Positions 8,062 to 17,044 are shown, counted from the first letter of the stretch. The stretch is 40,173 nt of DNA from an uncultured Spirochaetales bacterium (GCA_949295505.1 CASFLH010000049.1:1-40173); one strand, 5' to 3'. Translations and numbers: made by a program. Notes: a model not told the origin generated them from the sequence alone.

Positions 8062-8939
8062 GCTATATCGATAAGCTTCGCCAGAGTTCAAAGGAAGCGG
8101 GGAATGTCGTCTGCATGGGTCTTGATCCCGTGCTATCGGTTCTCCCTGCATCAGATGCCGCGGTGCGTGAACGCATCTCAGAGTATTTTGCTGCGATTTT
8201 CCATCGCATGAGACTCGAGGGCGTGTCGCCGGCAGCATTCAAGCCTAATATCGGGTATTACGCTTGTCTGGATAATCCCCGCGAGGAGGAGTTCCAGGGT
8301 TCTCTTGCGCTTGCTGACACCTTGGATCTTCTTGAGAACTATTTCCCTGGAGTTCCTGTAATCCTCGACAGTAAGCGTGGGGATATCGCCAGATCAAGCG
8401 GGAACTATGCTGTGGAGGCCTTTGACTGCTGGAAAGCTGATGCTGTCACCGTCTCCCCGTATATGGGAACAGATTCCGTGATGCCGTTTGCTGCGGAAGG
8501 AAAAGGCATCTATGTCCTGAACAGGACCTCCAATCCGGGTGCTGCTGATCTGCAGAATATGCTTACCCTTGATGCTGTAGATGAGAAAGAGCTCTATCCG
8601 ATGTATATCGCAGTCGCGCATCTGATCTCACGCTGGGCTCAGGAGCATCCGGGCACGGGTGCTGTAGTCGGCGCGACGAGTATGAAGGAGCTGGGGGAGA
8701 TTGCCGCATATTATGCAGACAGGGAAATTCCTATGCTTATCCCGGGAGTAGGTTCACAGGGCGGAAGCGGAACGGATGTAATGGCTGCCTTGAGAAACGC
8801 AGGGTATCCGGCAGAGCTTGCAAGAATCAATTCATCATCAGGCCTGACACATCCGTGGAAGAAGGGTGCCGCACCTGAGGACTGGCTTGATCAGGTAATG
8901 GCCTCTATCCATTCACTCTTTACGGAGGTTGCCCTCTGA
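8058..8939 (+). CDS. pyrF: Orotidine 5'-phosphate decarboxylase (type 2)
   Basis: 293 residues. It decarboxylates OMP to UMP, the last step of the pathway. The catalytic Asp-x-Lys signature is DSKRGDIARS at 104-113. The length and GDIARSSGNYA segment fit the longer type 2 subfamily rather than the E. coli type 1 enzyme. It starts within the pyrE stop (ATGA) and ends within the pyrDK start (TGATG), so translation is coupled on both sides. Confidence 0.92.
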   Translation: MSYIDKLRQSSKEAGNVVCMGLDPVLSVLPASDAAVRERISEYFAAIFHRMRLEGVSPAAFKPNIGYYACLDNPREEEFQGSLALADTLDLLENYFPGVPVILDSKRGDIARSSGNYAVEAFDCWKADAVTVSPYMGTDSVMPFAAEGKGIYVLNRTSNPGAADLQNMLTLDAVDEKELYPMYIAVAHLISRWAQEHPGTGAVVGATSMKELGEIAAYYADREIPMLIPGVGSQGGSGTDVMAALRNAGYPAELARINSSSGLTHPWKKGAAPEDWLDQVMASIHSLFTEVAL

Positions 8940-10606
8940 TGGATATAAATACTCTCAGGAAGAATCATCTCAGGAAAATCCCATTGCTTTCTACTGTCTC
9001 CGGTGTTGCCTCAACAAAGAAGGAACTCATAGAGCTTTTTGACAGGAAGATACCAAGCATCGATATCATCACGACCAAAAGCTTTCAGGTGAAGCCGAAC
9101 CCGGGCAACAGGGAGCCTGTTGTCTGCTCGCCATCTGCAGGGAATTTCGGCAACTCAGTCGGGTTGAGGAATCCTGGCCTGGATGTGGTTCTGCCGGAGA
9201 TAAGGGAAATCCGTGAGCATGGTATGAGAGCACTTCTCAATATTTCGCTTTCAGCTTCCAATCCTGAGGATTTCATCACCCTTATAAAAGCCTTCGATTC
9301 CTATGGTGACATGCTGGAGCTCAATTTCTCCTGCCCCCATGCGGCAGCGGGCTATGGGGCTTCAATCGGAAGCGATGCCACTGTCGCGGCATCGTATGTA
9401 AAGGCTATCAATGAGGCATATCCTGAGAGAAAAGCACTGCTTATCATCAAGCTGACTCCGAATGTCAGTGATATCGGAGCAATTGCTAGGGCAGTAATCG
9501 ACGCGGGTGCTGATGGCATTGCCGCAATAAACACAGTCGGTCCCAGACTGTACCTTGAACCGCATTCCGGAGAGCCGATACTCAATAATAAGCTCGGAGG
9601 AAAGGGCGGAGCTTCCGGGGAATGGGTGAACGAGAGGGCTCTCGAGTGCATAAGGCAGATCCGCGAGGCAATCGGCGATGAGCCGATCATCCTCGGCATG
9701 GGTGGCGTCACGAGGCCGGATGATGTCACTGCCATGCTTGATGCAGGCGCTGACAGCGTCGGAATCGGCTCAGCTCTTTCCCGTGTGATGCCAGCCCAGT
9801 GGGAGAGCTATCTCTCGCTCATGAAGAAAGGAGGAGACGTCTCTGCTCTTCTTTCGGATGAAAACAAGCTTGTCTACACACCTCACACTGTACTCAGCAA
9901 GGAGATGCATGATGGAGGTGTCATGATCATGACGCTGTCAGGCACCATGGACTGCCAGCCAGGGGAGTTCGTCTTCATCTGGCTTCCAGGGAAGGGCGAG
10001 AAGCCGTTCTCCGTGGCTGTGAACAATCCTCTGACATTCCTCATCAAGAAGAGGGGAGAGTTTACAGAGGCTCTCCTTGACGTGAATGTTGGTGACACTG
10101 TCTATACCAGGGGACTCTATGGCAGCCCGATGGTTTATAAACCTTCTGCCAAGGCTCTTCTCATCGGAGGCGGGACGGGAGCTGCTGTACTTCCTCTTAT
10201 CGGTGAGAAGCTCAGCGCTGATGGCACCGTGATGGATATCAGGGTCGGTATTGTTGCGGGAAGCAAGGGGAAGGACCCTCTTGAGGATGTCCTCTCATCA
10301 TATGGCACTTACCGTTCTGTTCCAGATGACGGGAAGCCCGGACGTGTTCTTGATACAATCACGGCTGCTGATATCGAAGGTGATGTGTCTGCATACGTCG
10401 TGGGACCAGGGAAGATGATGCAGAAAGCCGCAGAGAAGCTTGAATCGCTTGGAATGGACGATAGCCGTATCTATCTTTCGATGGAGAAGAATACGATGTG
10501 CGGTATCGGCATGTGCGGTGAATGTGTCTGCGGTGGTCATCTGCCTTGCAAGGAAGGGACATTCTTCACATGGCATACGCTGAAGGAAAATGGCGCTGAA
10601 TTATGA
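8939..10606 (+). CDS. pyrDK: Dihydroorotate dehydrogenase type 1B fused to its PyrK electron-transfer subunit
   Basis: 555 residues. The N-terminal ~305 are a class 1B PyrD: FMN barrel, the active-site Cys in NFSCPH, and the C-terminal GMGGV and GADSVGIGSA phosphate loops. The rest is PyrK, a ferredoxin-reductase-like FAD/NAD module ending in a [2Fe-2S] site with Cys521, Cys526, Cys529 and Cys537. In most bacteria these are two proteins forming an NAD-linked heterotetramer; here they are one polypeptide, with PyrD first. Oxidation of dihydroorotate would therefore be NAD-linked rather than quinone-linked. Overlaps pyrF by one base and pyrC by four. Confidence 0.92.
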   Translation: MDINTLRKNHLRKIPLLSTVSGVASTKKELIELFDRKIPSIDIITTKSFQVKPNPGNREPVVCSPSAGNFGNSVGLRNPGLDVVLPEIREIREHGMRALLNISLSASNPEDFITLIKAFDSYGDMLELNFSCPHAAAGYGASIGSDATVAASYVKAINEAYPERKALLIIKLTPNVSDIGAIARAVIDAGADGIAAINTVGPRLYLEPHSGEPILNNKLGGKGGASGEWVNERALECIRQIREAIGDEPIILGMGGVTRPDDVTAMLDAGADSVGIGSALSRVMPAQWESYLSLMKKGGDVSALLSDENKLVYTPHTVLSKEMHDGGVMIMTLSGTMDCQPGEFVFIWLPGKGEKPFSVAVNNPLTFLIKKRGEFTEALLDVNVGDTVYTRGLYGSPMVYKPSAKALLIGGGTGAAVLPLIGEKLSADGTVMDIRVGIVAGSKGKDPLEDVLSSYGTYRSVPDDGKPGRVLDTITAADIEGDVSAYVVGPGKMMQKAAEKLESLGMDDSRIYLSMEKNTMCGIGMCGECVCGGHLPCKEGTFFTWHTLKENGAEL

Positions 10607-11652
10607 TTGATCCACATGTTCATCTCAGGGATTGGAACCAGAATGCGAAGGAGACGATCCTTCATGGCATGAGCGTAGCTGCGGAGCTTGGGTTCACGCA
10701 TTTGTTTGATATGCCCAACACCGCGCCTCCGTGCACGGACCGTGATACGATTCTCTCAAGGCTTGCTGATGGCGGTGCGGCTGCGGAGAAGACTGGTGTC
10801 TCATACCATCTCTATGCAGGGCTTACGAATGATGAGGAAGAGGTTAGGGAGATGGTTTCTCTCCATTCGGAGCTTTTTCCTCTTGTCATCGCTCTGAAGA
10901 TGTTCGCGGGCCAATCCACGGGGAACATGGGCATCATCGGGCTGGAGAATCAGCGCAGGGTCTTCCAGACACTCTCGGAGGAGGGATACAGCGGGGTTCT
11001 GGCTGTGCACGCGGAGAAAGAGGAGCTGATGCGGCCTGATCTTTTCCGTCCAGGCTGCTGGGAATCCCATTCCCTTGCCAGGCCAGCAGAAGCGGAGACG
11101 GAGAGCGTCAGGGATCTTATTTCGCTTGCAGAGGAGACAGGTTTCCGGGGGACGCTTCATATATGTCATGTGTCAGCTGCAAATACTATCGCGCTCGTCT
11201 GCGATAAACGCAGGAGCGTTCCTTTCCGCATAACCATGGGGGCGACACCGCATCACGCGCTTCTTTCCTCAGAAGATGCGGCAGTACATGAAAGATACCT
11301 GAAGATGAACCCTCCTCTCCGGAGCAGGGAGGACAGGGATGCGGTCTTTTCAGCGCTTCTGGATGGTACAATAGACTGGGCAGAGTCCGATCATGCGCCG
11401 CATACAATCGCCGATAAGGAAAACGGTGCGTCCGGCATACCAGGGCTTGCGCAGATGATGCTGCTTGCTGCAAAGCTCAGAGAACAAGGTGCAAGCGAGG
11501 AGCGTCTTGAGGAGATTTTCGGCAAGGCAGCCGCCGCTGCTTTCGGTATCCCTGATGATTTCTCGATGCCGTCCGATCCTGCGTCTCTTTATCTGAAAGA
11601 AAGGGATGAATATCCATGGGATCCCTTTAAGGGAACTTTTCCCGGAGTGTGA
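10603..11652 (+). CDS. pyrC: Dihydroorotase
   Basis: 349 residues, an amidohydrolase-fold enzyme that cyclises carbamoyl aspartate to dihydroorotate. Metal site: DPHVHLRD at the very N-terminus (His5, His7), the candidate carboxylated Lys99 in ALKMFAG, ICHVSAAN, and the catalytic Asp in DWAESDHAPH. It is shorter than type I dihydroorotases because the N-terminal beta-sandwich strands are missing: the protein begins directly at the HxH motif. Start is coupled to pyrDK by an ATGA overlap. Confidence 0.9.
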   Translation: MIDPHVHLRDWNQNAKETILHGMSVAAELGFTHLFDMPNTAPPCTDRDTILSRLADGGAAAEKTGVSYHLYAGLTNDEEEVREMVSLHSELFPLVIALKMFAGQSTGNMGIIGLENQRRVFQTLSEEGYSGVLAVHAEKEELMRPDLFRPGCWESHSLARPAEAETESVRDLISLAEETGFRGTLHICHVSAANTIALVCDKRRSVPFRITMGATPHHALLSSEDAAVHERYLKMNPPLRSREDRDAVFSALLDGTIDWAESDHAPHTIADKENGASGIPGLAQMMLLAAKLREQGASEERLEEIFGKAAAAAFGIPDDFSMPSDPASLYLKERDEYPWDPFKGTFPGV

Positions 11653-11660
11653 TCCGTATT

Positions 11661-12125
11661 ATGCTTAACGCTATGAGAAAAATCGCAGCAATTGTCATTG
11701 TGTCACTGTTCTCGGTTGCCGCTTTGCTGGCAAATGCCATTGAAGTTGAGGATGCGGATAGCGGTGTATGGGCAATATTCATCACCGATACAGAAGCACC
11801 CGTCCCTTCTGTTGATGAGCTCATCGCTTCAGGAGTATCAATTGATCCCTCTTCCTCTGCTGTTACAGAGTATGAGACATTCGAGGATGGACTCATAAGG
11901 CTCAGCTCCGCCATCGCAGAGAAGATGGCATCGATTCTCTACGTCTGGGGGCCTGACAGCTATATGGGAGTTTACCAGTACGATGGGGCGGAAGGTAAGT
12001 ATGCGATGGCGGCTTTTGTCCCTGAGGGGAAGAGAACGGCCCTTGATGCGCTTGCCTCAGGTTTCTTCGGAGGGCTCGCATATGATGAGGCTGTGATGAC
12101 ATTTGAAGACATGATGCAGGAGTGA
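11661..12125 (+). CDS. Small exported protein of unknown function
   Basis: 154 residues from this ATG; a second in-frame ATG at 11673 starts at the basic MRKIAAIVIV and is equally possible, and a GTG at 11649 overlaps the pyrC stop. The N-terminus is a clear signal peptide (basic end, hydrophobic IVIVSLFSVAALL, then ANA as likely cleavage site). The mature part is acidic with no recognisable motif. It follows pyrC with almost no gap and so is probably cotranscribed, but a pyrimidine role is not shown. Confidence 0.7.
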   Translation: MLNAMRKIAAIVIVSLFSVAALLANAIEVEDADSGVWAIFITDTEAPVPSVDELIASGVSIDPSSSAVTEYETFEDGLIRLSSAIAEKMASILYVWGPDSYMGVYQYDGAEGKYAMAAFVPEGKRTALDALASGFFGGLAYDEAVMTFEDMMQE

Positions 12126-12167
12126 TTGCGCTCTCCTCGTGAACCACTTTTCCTCCTTTCTGTTGTG

Positions 12168-12176
12168 TGATACTAT
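12168..12176 (+). promoter_or_regulatory. Extended -10 promoter upstream of corA
   Basis: TGATACTAT, an extended -10 (TG-n-TACTAT), with only a weak -35. A start near 12183 would place the GGTGGAGG Shine-Dalgarno of the small upstream frame at the very 5' end of the transcript. Confidence 0.4.
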
Positions 12177-12196
12177 CCCCGGTGGAGGAAAAAGCT

Positions 12197-12277
12197 ATGG
12201 ATGAAGGCGGCAGTATAAACCCTTTACCTGAAAAAGCAGAATTCAGAGTCGCGGCCTTCGTCATCCTTTCCGCATGA
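12197..12277 (+). CDS. Possible 26-residue leader peptide upstream of corA
   Basis: A 26-codon frame with a strong, well-spaced GGAGG site begins at 12197 and stops 29 bases before the corA ATG. It includes a Pro-Leu-Pro and a hydrophobic C-terminus (VAAFVILSA). No homologue is recognised. Immediately after the stop, GTGATC (12280-12285) can pair with GATCAC (12309-12314) across the corA start codon, so translation of this peptide could affect corA translation. Tentative. Confidence 0.4.
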   Translation: MDEGGSINPLPEKAEFRVAAFVILSA

Positions 12278-12306
12278 TTGTGATCTGAAGGCCCGGGGAG
12301 AGCCAT

Positions 12307-13338
12307 ATGATCACGAAGAGAACAGATTTAACCCCAAACCAGAAATATACCTGGATTGACTGCAGGGAGATTGATAAGGAGGATATCTCCATCCTCACGG
12401 ATGAGTATCTCATCTCATCAGAGCTTCTTGCGGATATCATGGATGCCGACGAGCAGAGCCGTATCGAGAAAGAAGATGATTATACGGTGATCATCTGCCG
12501 TCTGCCATCCGCAGAAGAGGATGATGACAACCCGCTGGAGAGGACAACGATTCCTCTTGGCATGGTGCTTTATCCTGATAAGATCATCACAATATGCCGC
12601 GGCGACAGCGTGGTTATCGATGATTTTGCCAGAAGGCGTTTCCGCCAGTGCCCGGTAGAGACGATAGAGGGTTTCGTCATATCCATCCTTGGACGTGCAG
12701 CCCTTGTCTACATCAGGTTCCTCAAATACATCAACAGACAGAAGGACCTTGTTGAGGAGCAGCTTCATAAGTCAATCATGAACTATGAGCTGATCCAGCT
12801 TTTGCAGATACAGAAGTCCCTAGTCTATCTTACAACGGGCCTCACAGATAACGAGGTGCTGCTGGAGAAATTGCAGAAGACTCCGTATTTCCATCTCTCG
12901 ACAGAGGATGAGCAGGAATTCCTTGAAGACAGCATCACAGATAACAAGCAGGCTATCGCAATGGCCAATATCTATTCGGACATCCTTACTGGCACGATGG
13001 ATGCTTTCGCATCTGTCATCGGCAATAATATGAATGTCATCATGAAACGCCTGACGATCATATCGCTTTCCCTGATGTTCCCCACATTCATAACAGGTTT
13101 CTTCGGCATGAATGTCTCCATACCAGGCATGGATGGAAAATGGGCGTGGGTATTTCTCCTGGGGCTCTGCATCCTTGTTGCCGTCATTGGTTCCATCGTG
13201 ATTTCTGACAGGAAGAACCGCGTGATCATGGCTGGACTTGGAGAGAAGCGTTCAAGAAGGAAGAAGAAGGAAACACGTTCACCCTCCGAGATCAAATATC
13301 TCAGGCGCAAGCAGCATACGCTGGAGGGTGAAGACTGA
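12307..13338 (+). CDS. corA: CorA-family magnesium/divalent metal channel
   Basis: 343 residues. The large N-terminal cytoplasmic part is followed by a long helix and two membrane segments near the C-terminus (about 248-266 and 280-299). The selectivity signature Gly-Met-Asn (267-269, in FFGMNV) lies between them. The C-terminal tail is unusually long and basic (GEKRSRRKKKE) for a family in which the tail normally ends soon after the second membrane helix. It should form a pentameric Mg2+ (or Co2+/Ni2+) uptake channel. It ends exactly where the convergent rlmI gene ends, with no space between. Confidence 0.9.
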   Translation: MITKRTDLTPNQKYTWIDCREIDKEDISILTDEYLISSELLADIMDADEQSRIEKEDDYTVIICRLPSAEEDDDNPLERTTIPLGMVLYPDKIITICRGDSVVIDDFARRRFRQCPVETIEGFVISILGRAALVYIRFLKYINRQKDLVEEQLHKSIMNYELIQLLQIQKSLVYLTTGLTDNEVLLEKLQKTPYFHLSTEDEQEFLEDSITDNKQAIAMANIYSDILTGTMDAFASVIGNNMNVIMKRLTIISLSLMFPTFITGFFGMNVSIPGMDGKWAWVFLLGLCILVAVIGSIVISDRKNRVIMAGLGEKRSRRKKKETRSPSEIKYLRRKQHTLEGED

Positions 13339-14565
13339 TTATTTCAGAACTCTGACGATGTATCCTTTCAGATATTCGCTCTCAGGGAAGGAAAGACGCA
13401 CAGGATGGTCCTCTCCTGCGCTGAGGGTGTGCAGTATCTGGATTTCGCAGCCGGCATCGGAAGCGGCCCAGCCGAGCATCATGCGGAAGTCTTCCCGTGT
13501 CATTGCCCCGGAGCATGAGTATGTCGCGATGATACCACCGTTCCTGATTTTCATCATTGCGACCCTGTTCAGGTCCTTGTAGGCTTTCATGGCATTTTCC
13601 AGTGCGCTTTTCGTCTTTGCCAGCTTCGGCGGATCAAGAATCATCATGTCGTATTTCCCTTCTTCAGAGGCTCTGATGAACTCAAATGCATCGGCGGCTG
13701 TTATGGAGACTTTTTCCCTTGAGCCCTCTGGCAGCGTCTTCTTGTCCTCATTGAGATGTATCTGGTACAGAAGATGACGTAGAGCGCTTTCCGACGAGTC
13801 AACGGAATCAACTGAAACAGCCCCGTTTTTCAGTGCATGCAGCGTGAAACCGCCTGTGTATGAGAAGAGGTCGAGAACCTTCCGTCCCCTGGCATAGCTT
13901 CCGGTTATTGCCCTGTTATCACGCTGGTCGCAGTAGAATCCGGATTTCTGTCCTCTCCCCGGTGCCGCTTCATACCAGATTCCATTCTCGATGAAACGTG
14001 CATTTTCCCTGTCACCGCATTCCTCAGCAGTCTCTTCTCCGTTTATGAAGCATCTGACTCTTTCTTTCAGCCCTTCGATTCCTGCGAACTGCCTATCTGT
14101 AACAGCTTCTATCAGAGAGGGGTGGAGCATCGACGAGAGCTCTGAGGCGACAACAGGAAGGAATCTATCAGCGAAACGGGATGAGATGAGCATTCTTATT
14201 TCCCTGCCATAGGTATCGGCGGCAAAGCCTGGAAGAAAATCCGCCTCCCCGTGTATCAGCCTGAATGCTGTTGTATCAGGCAGTGTGAAGAATTCCCTTC
14301 GCCTTGTGACTGATTCCCTTACAAGCTTTCTGATGAATTCCTCTCCAGTCCTGTCTTTCCGGTTCCATGACATGAGGCGCAGCTGGATGTGACTTTTCTC
14401 GTCATACCAGCCATATGCGATGAATGTGCCTGTGGCAGATACGACCTCTGCCCAGTCCGGTTCGGAGAAGGCTGGCTCCGCGGCTGCAATCGCACCGGAG
14501 AAGACCCATGGGTGATGACGGCGCATCGCCTTGTCCTTTCCTTCCTTTATCGTGATTCTGTACAT
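13339..14565 (-). CDS. rlmI: 23S rRNA (cytosine-C5) methyltransferase, RlmI family
   Basis: 408 residues from this start. An N-terminal PUA-like RNA-binding domain (ITIKEGKDKAMRRHHPWVFSG) is followed by a Rossmann methyltransferase domain with the SAM-binding LDLFSYTGGFTLHA and the catalytic DPPKLAK motif, plus the late TYSCSGAM with its Cys. This is the layout of RlmI, which makes m5C1962 in 23S rRNA. The frame runs upstream to 14775, but the extra 70 residues are non-homologous. The ATG at 14565 gives the expected first residues and sits 6 bases after a -10-like TACGAT. Confidence 0.88.
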   Translation of the reverse strand: MYRITIKEGKDKAMRRHHPWVFSGAIAAAEPAFSEPDWAEVVSATGTFIAYGWYDEKSHIQLRLMSWNRKDRTGEEFIRKLVRESVTRRREFFTLPDTTAFRLIHGEADFLPGFAADTYGREIRMLISSRFADRFLPVVASELSSMLHPSLIEAVTDRQFAGIEGLKERVRCFINGEETAEECGDRENARFIENGIWYEAAPGRGQKSGFYCDQRDNRAITGSYARGRKVLDLFSYTGGFTLHALKNGAVSVDSVDSSESALRHLLYQIHLNEDKKTLPEGSREKVSITAADAFEFIRASEEGKYDMMILDPPKLAKTKSALENAMKAYKDLNRVAMMKIRNGGIIATYSCSGAMTREDFRMMLGWAASDAGCEIQILHTLSAGEDHPVRLSFPESEYLKGYIVRVLK

Positions 14566-14571
14566 GGCTGC

Positions 14572-14600
14572 ATCGTACAGGGAGGCGCGGCTGTGTGCAA
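14572..14600 (-). promoter_or_regulatory. Leaderless promoter of rlmI
   Basis: On the minus strand TTGCAC, 17 bases, TACGAT, 6 bases, ATG. This puts the predicted transcript start on the A of the start codon. No Shine-Dalgarno precedes rlmI. Its -35 overlaps the candidate -35 of the divergent gph promoter. Confidence 0.5.
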
Positions 14601-14622
14601 GGTACTGAAGAAATAGTACTAT
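14594..14622 (+). promoter_or_regulatory. Leaderless promoter of gph
   Basis: TGTGCA (weak -35), 17 bases, TACTAT, then 6 bases to the ATG at 14629. No Shine-Dalgarno is present. Confidence 0.5.
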
Positions 14623-14628
14623 GGAATC

Positions 14629-15291
14629 ATGAAAGCTGTTTTCTTCGATCTTGACGGAACGCTTCTTGATACGCTTCCTGATATCAGAAACGCAATGAAT
14701 TATGCCCTCCGTGCCTACGATGGAGAGGCTGCAAGTGACAGCGAAGTGCGGCGTTATGTGGGGCGTGGCCTGCATCGCGCGCTCACGCAGGCAGCGCTGG
14801 AAAAGAAGCCCCGCGGGCTGGATGAGAATGAGTTTGAGCTGATGTTCCAGCTCATGATGGCATCATACCGCAAGCATCCTGTGGACGAGACGAGGCCTTA
14901 TCCCGGGATAGAAGCGCTTCTTGGGCGACTGAAGAGTGACGGTGTCAGAATCGGTATCGTTTCCAACAAGGCTGACCAGATTGTACAGGAAATCATCGAT
15001 GCGCTTCTCCCTGGCATTTTTGATTTCGTTTCCGGCGAGAAACCAGGGTTCCCTCTTAAGCCAGATCCATCATTGCTTCTTTCCGGGCTTGAAGCTGTGG
15101 GTTCATCGCCGGCGGAGGCTGTGTATGTTGGTGACAGCGAGGTTGATGCGGAGACCGGGAAGCGGGCAGGGGTGCGCACGCTCATTGTCTCCTACGGCTT
15201 CCGGACACGGGCCGAGCTTGAGAAAAACGGCGTTGAAATCGCAGCAGATGATGTGAAGGCACTGGATGAAATACTGAAGAGTATCCTCTGA
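14629..15291 (+). CDS. gph: Phosphoglycolate phosphatase-type HAD hydrolase
   Basis: 220 residues, typical of the PGP/Gph group of HAD phosphatases with a small helical cap. Nucleophile motif FFDLDGTLLDT is at the start, SNK (motif II) near residue 108, and the Lys/Pro-Asp loop KPDPSLLL and VYVGDSEVDAETG (acidic motif) follow. It may remove phosphate from phosphoglycolate or related small phosphoesters; substrate specificity in this group is not predictable from sequence. Followed by pgm after a short gap that contains its own -10. Confidence 0.85.
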   Translation: MKAVFFDLDGTLLDTLPDIRNAMNYALRAYDGEAASDSEVRRYVGRGLHRALTQAALEKKPRGLDENEFELMFQLMMASYRKHPVDETRPYPGIEALLGRLKSDGVRIGIVSNKADQIVQEIIDALLPGIFDFVSGEKPGFPLKPDPSLLLSGLEAVGSSPAEAVYVGDSEVDAETGKRAGVRTLIVSYGFRTRAELEKNGVEIAADDVKALDEILKSIL

Positions 15292-15293
15292 TG

Positions 15294-15302
15294 TGCTAAT
15301 AT
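15294..15302 (+). promoter_or_regulatory. Extended -10 promoter of pgm
   Basis: TGCTAATAT, an extended -10, about 26 bases before the pgm ATG. The leader in between carries an AAAGGAGG Shine-Dalgarno. The -35 region is poor, as is usual for extended -10 promoters. Confidence 0.45.
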
Positions 15303-15328
15303 AGAAAAGAAAAAAGGAGGATCATTGA

Positions 15329-17044
15329 ATGGAATTCACTGAGAAGATGAAAGCCGATGTGCTTGCAGCGGCAAGGGAATACATAGCTTCAGAAACTGAT
15401 GATGTGTTCAGCCGTGAGGTCGAGAACGCAGTCGGACTTGAAGACTGGGAGGGTCTTTACGATCGCTTCTATACATCCCTCTCTTTCGGAACGGCGGGTA
15501 TGCGCGGAATGATCGGGGGAGGAACGAACAGGATCAACACATTCATGGTCAGGAAAGTGACGCAGGGCCTCGCTGATTACCTGAATGCTTCCGCTTCGGA
15601 TCCGACGGTTGTCATTGCTTACGATTCAAGGCTTTTCTCTCCTGAGTTCGCGCTCTCTGCTGCAAAAGTCCTTGCTGCCAATGGCGTGAAGGTATTCCTG
15701 TACGACTCGTTGCGCCCTGTTCCGATGCTTTCCTTTGCTGTCAGGCACATGAAAGCGACAGCGGGAATTGTTGTCACAGCTTCGCATAATCCTTCGAAAT
15801 ACAACGGTTACAAGGTCTATTGGTCACATGGCGGCCAGGTCACGCCTCCTCATGATATCGAGATCGCAAAGCGTGCTAATGCTGTAAAGAGCGGGGATAT
15901 CAAGGATGGGGACGAGATGGCCCTTCGTGCGTCCGGTCTTCTTCAGAGCGTGCCGGCAGAGGTTGATGAAGCGTATTACGCCATGGTCATGTCATCGCTG
16001 CGGCGTCCGGAGCTTATAAAGGAATCCTCAATCAAGGTGGCATATACGCCGCTTCATGGTTCTGGAAACAAGCCTGTGCGTCATATGCTTTCAGAGCTTG
16101 GCATAGAATGCCATGTCGTCAAGGAACAGGAAGAACCGGATGGAAGCTTCCCGACTGTCAAGCTTCCAAATCCTGAAAGCGCAGAGGCAATGCAGCGCGT
16201 TATCGCTCTGGGAAAGGAAATCAAGGCGGACATCGTGCTTGGTACCGATCCTGATGCGGATAGACTTGGTATCGCAATCCCGACCGATTCGTCAAAGACG
16301 GATTATCTTCTGCTGACAGGAAACCAGATAGCCACGCTTCTTGTTGATTATCTTCTCACCACTGCGCATGAGATGAAGAGAGAAGGAACGCCGTTTGTTG
16401 CAAAGAGCCTTGTCACCACGGATCTTGTACGCAAGATCACGGAGAAGAATGGCGGCGTCTGCAAGGATGTCCTTACAGGCTTCAAGTATATCGCCGAGGA
16501 AATTGAGAGGATAGAAAGGGGAGAGAATCCAGGCTCCTATTTCCTCTTCGGCTGCGAAGAGAGCTATGGCTTCCTGACAGTGACAAGCGTCCATGACAAG
16601 GATGCGGTCTCGTCTGCTGTGGCGGCTGTTGAGATGATGTGCTATTACGCTTCCCGCGGCATTACGCTGCAGCAGAGGCTTGATGCTATCTATGCCAGCT
16701 ACGGTTATTCCACTGAAGTCGTATTCTCCAATGAATACGATGGTGCAGAGGGCAAGGAGAAGATGAAGTCTATCATGGCTTCCATGAGATCGCTCAAGAG
16801 CGGAGATACGCTTGTCTCAAGGACGATTGAATCTGTTGCGGACCTGATGGGCGATAATACAGGATTCCCGAAGGCAGATGTCATCATCATACGTTTCAGC
16901 TCGGGTGAGAAGCTTGTCGTGCGCCCTTCCGGTACTGAACCGAAGATCAAGTATTATCTCTTCCTTACGGAAGGACCTGATGGAAGGAAGGCTCTGGAAG
17001 AAAAGGTCGATGCCGTCAAGGCGGAGTTCATGGCCGCACTCTGA
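15329..17044 (+). CDS. pgm: Phosphoglucomutase / phosphomannomutase (alpha-D-phosphohexomutase)
   Basis: 571 residues with all four domains of the family. The phosphoserine loop TASHNP is at 150-155 (Ser152), the metal-binding loop DPDADR at about 307-312, the sugar-binding loop GCEESYGF near residue 410, and the phosphate-binding RPSGTEPKIKYY near residue 533. The length matches the PgcA/ManB-type enzyme interconverting glucose-1-P and glucose-6-P (and often mannose phosphates). It has a strong Shine-Dalgarno. Its stop codon overlaps the start of the following membrane protein. Confidence 0.92.
   Translation: MEFTEKMKADVLAAAREYIASETDDVFSREVENAVGLEDWEGLYDRFYTSLSFGTAGMRGMIGGGTNRINTFMVRKVTQGLADYLNASASDPTVVIAYDSRLFSPEFALSAAKVLAANGVKVFLYDSLRPVPMLSFAVRHMKATAGIVVTASHNPSKYNGYKVYWSHGGQVTPPHDIEIAKRANAVKSGDIKDGDEMALRASGLLQSVPAEVDEAYYAMVMSSLRRPELIKESSIKVAYTPLHGSGNKPVRHMLSELGIECHVVKEQEEPDGSFPTVKLPNPESAEAMQRVIALGKEIKADIVLGTDPDADRLGIAIPTDSSKTDYLLLTGNQIATLLVDYLLTTAHEMKREGTPFVAKSLVTTDLVRKITEKNGGVCKDVLTGFKYIAEEIERIERGENPGSYFLFGCEESYGFLTVTSVHDKDAVSSAVAAVEMMCYYASRGITLQQRLDAIYASYGYSTEVVFSNEYDGAEGKEKMKSIMASMRSLKSGDTLVSRTIESVADLMGDNTGFPKADVIIIRFSSGEKLVVRPSGTEPKIKYYLFLTEGPDGRKALEEKVDAVKAEFMAAL

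Noticed and set aside
14566..14775. 70-residue N-terminal extension of rlmI
   Set aside because: It overlaps gph on the other strand, has no family similarity and no Shine-Dalgarno; the PUA-like domain begins at the ATG at 14565.
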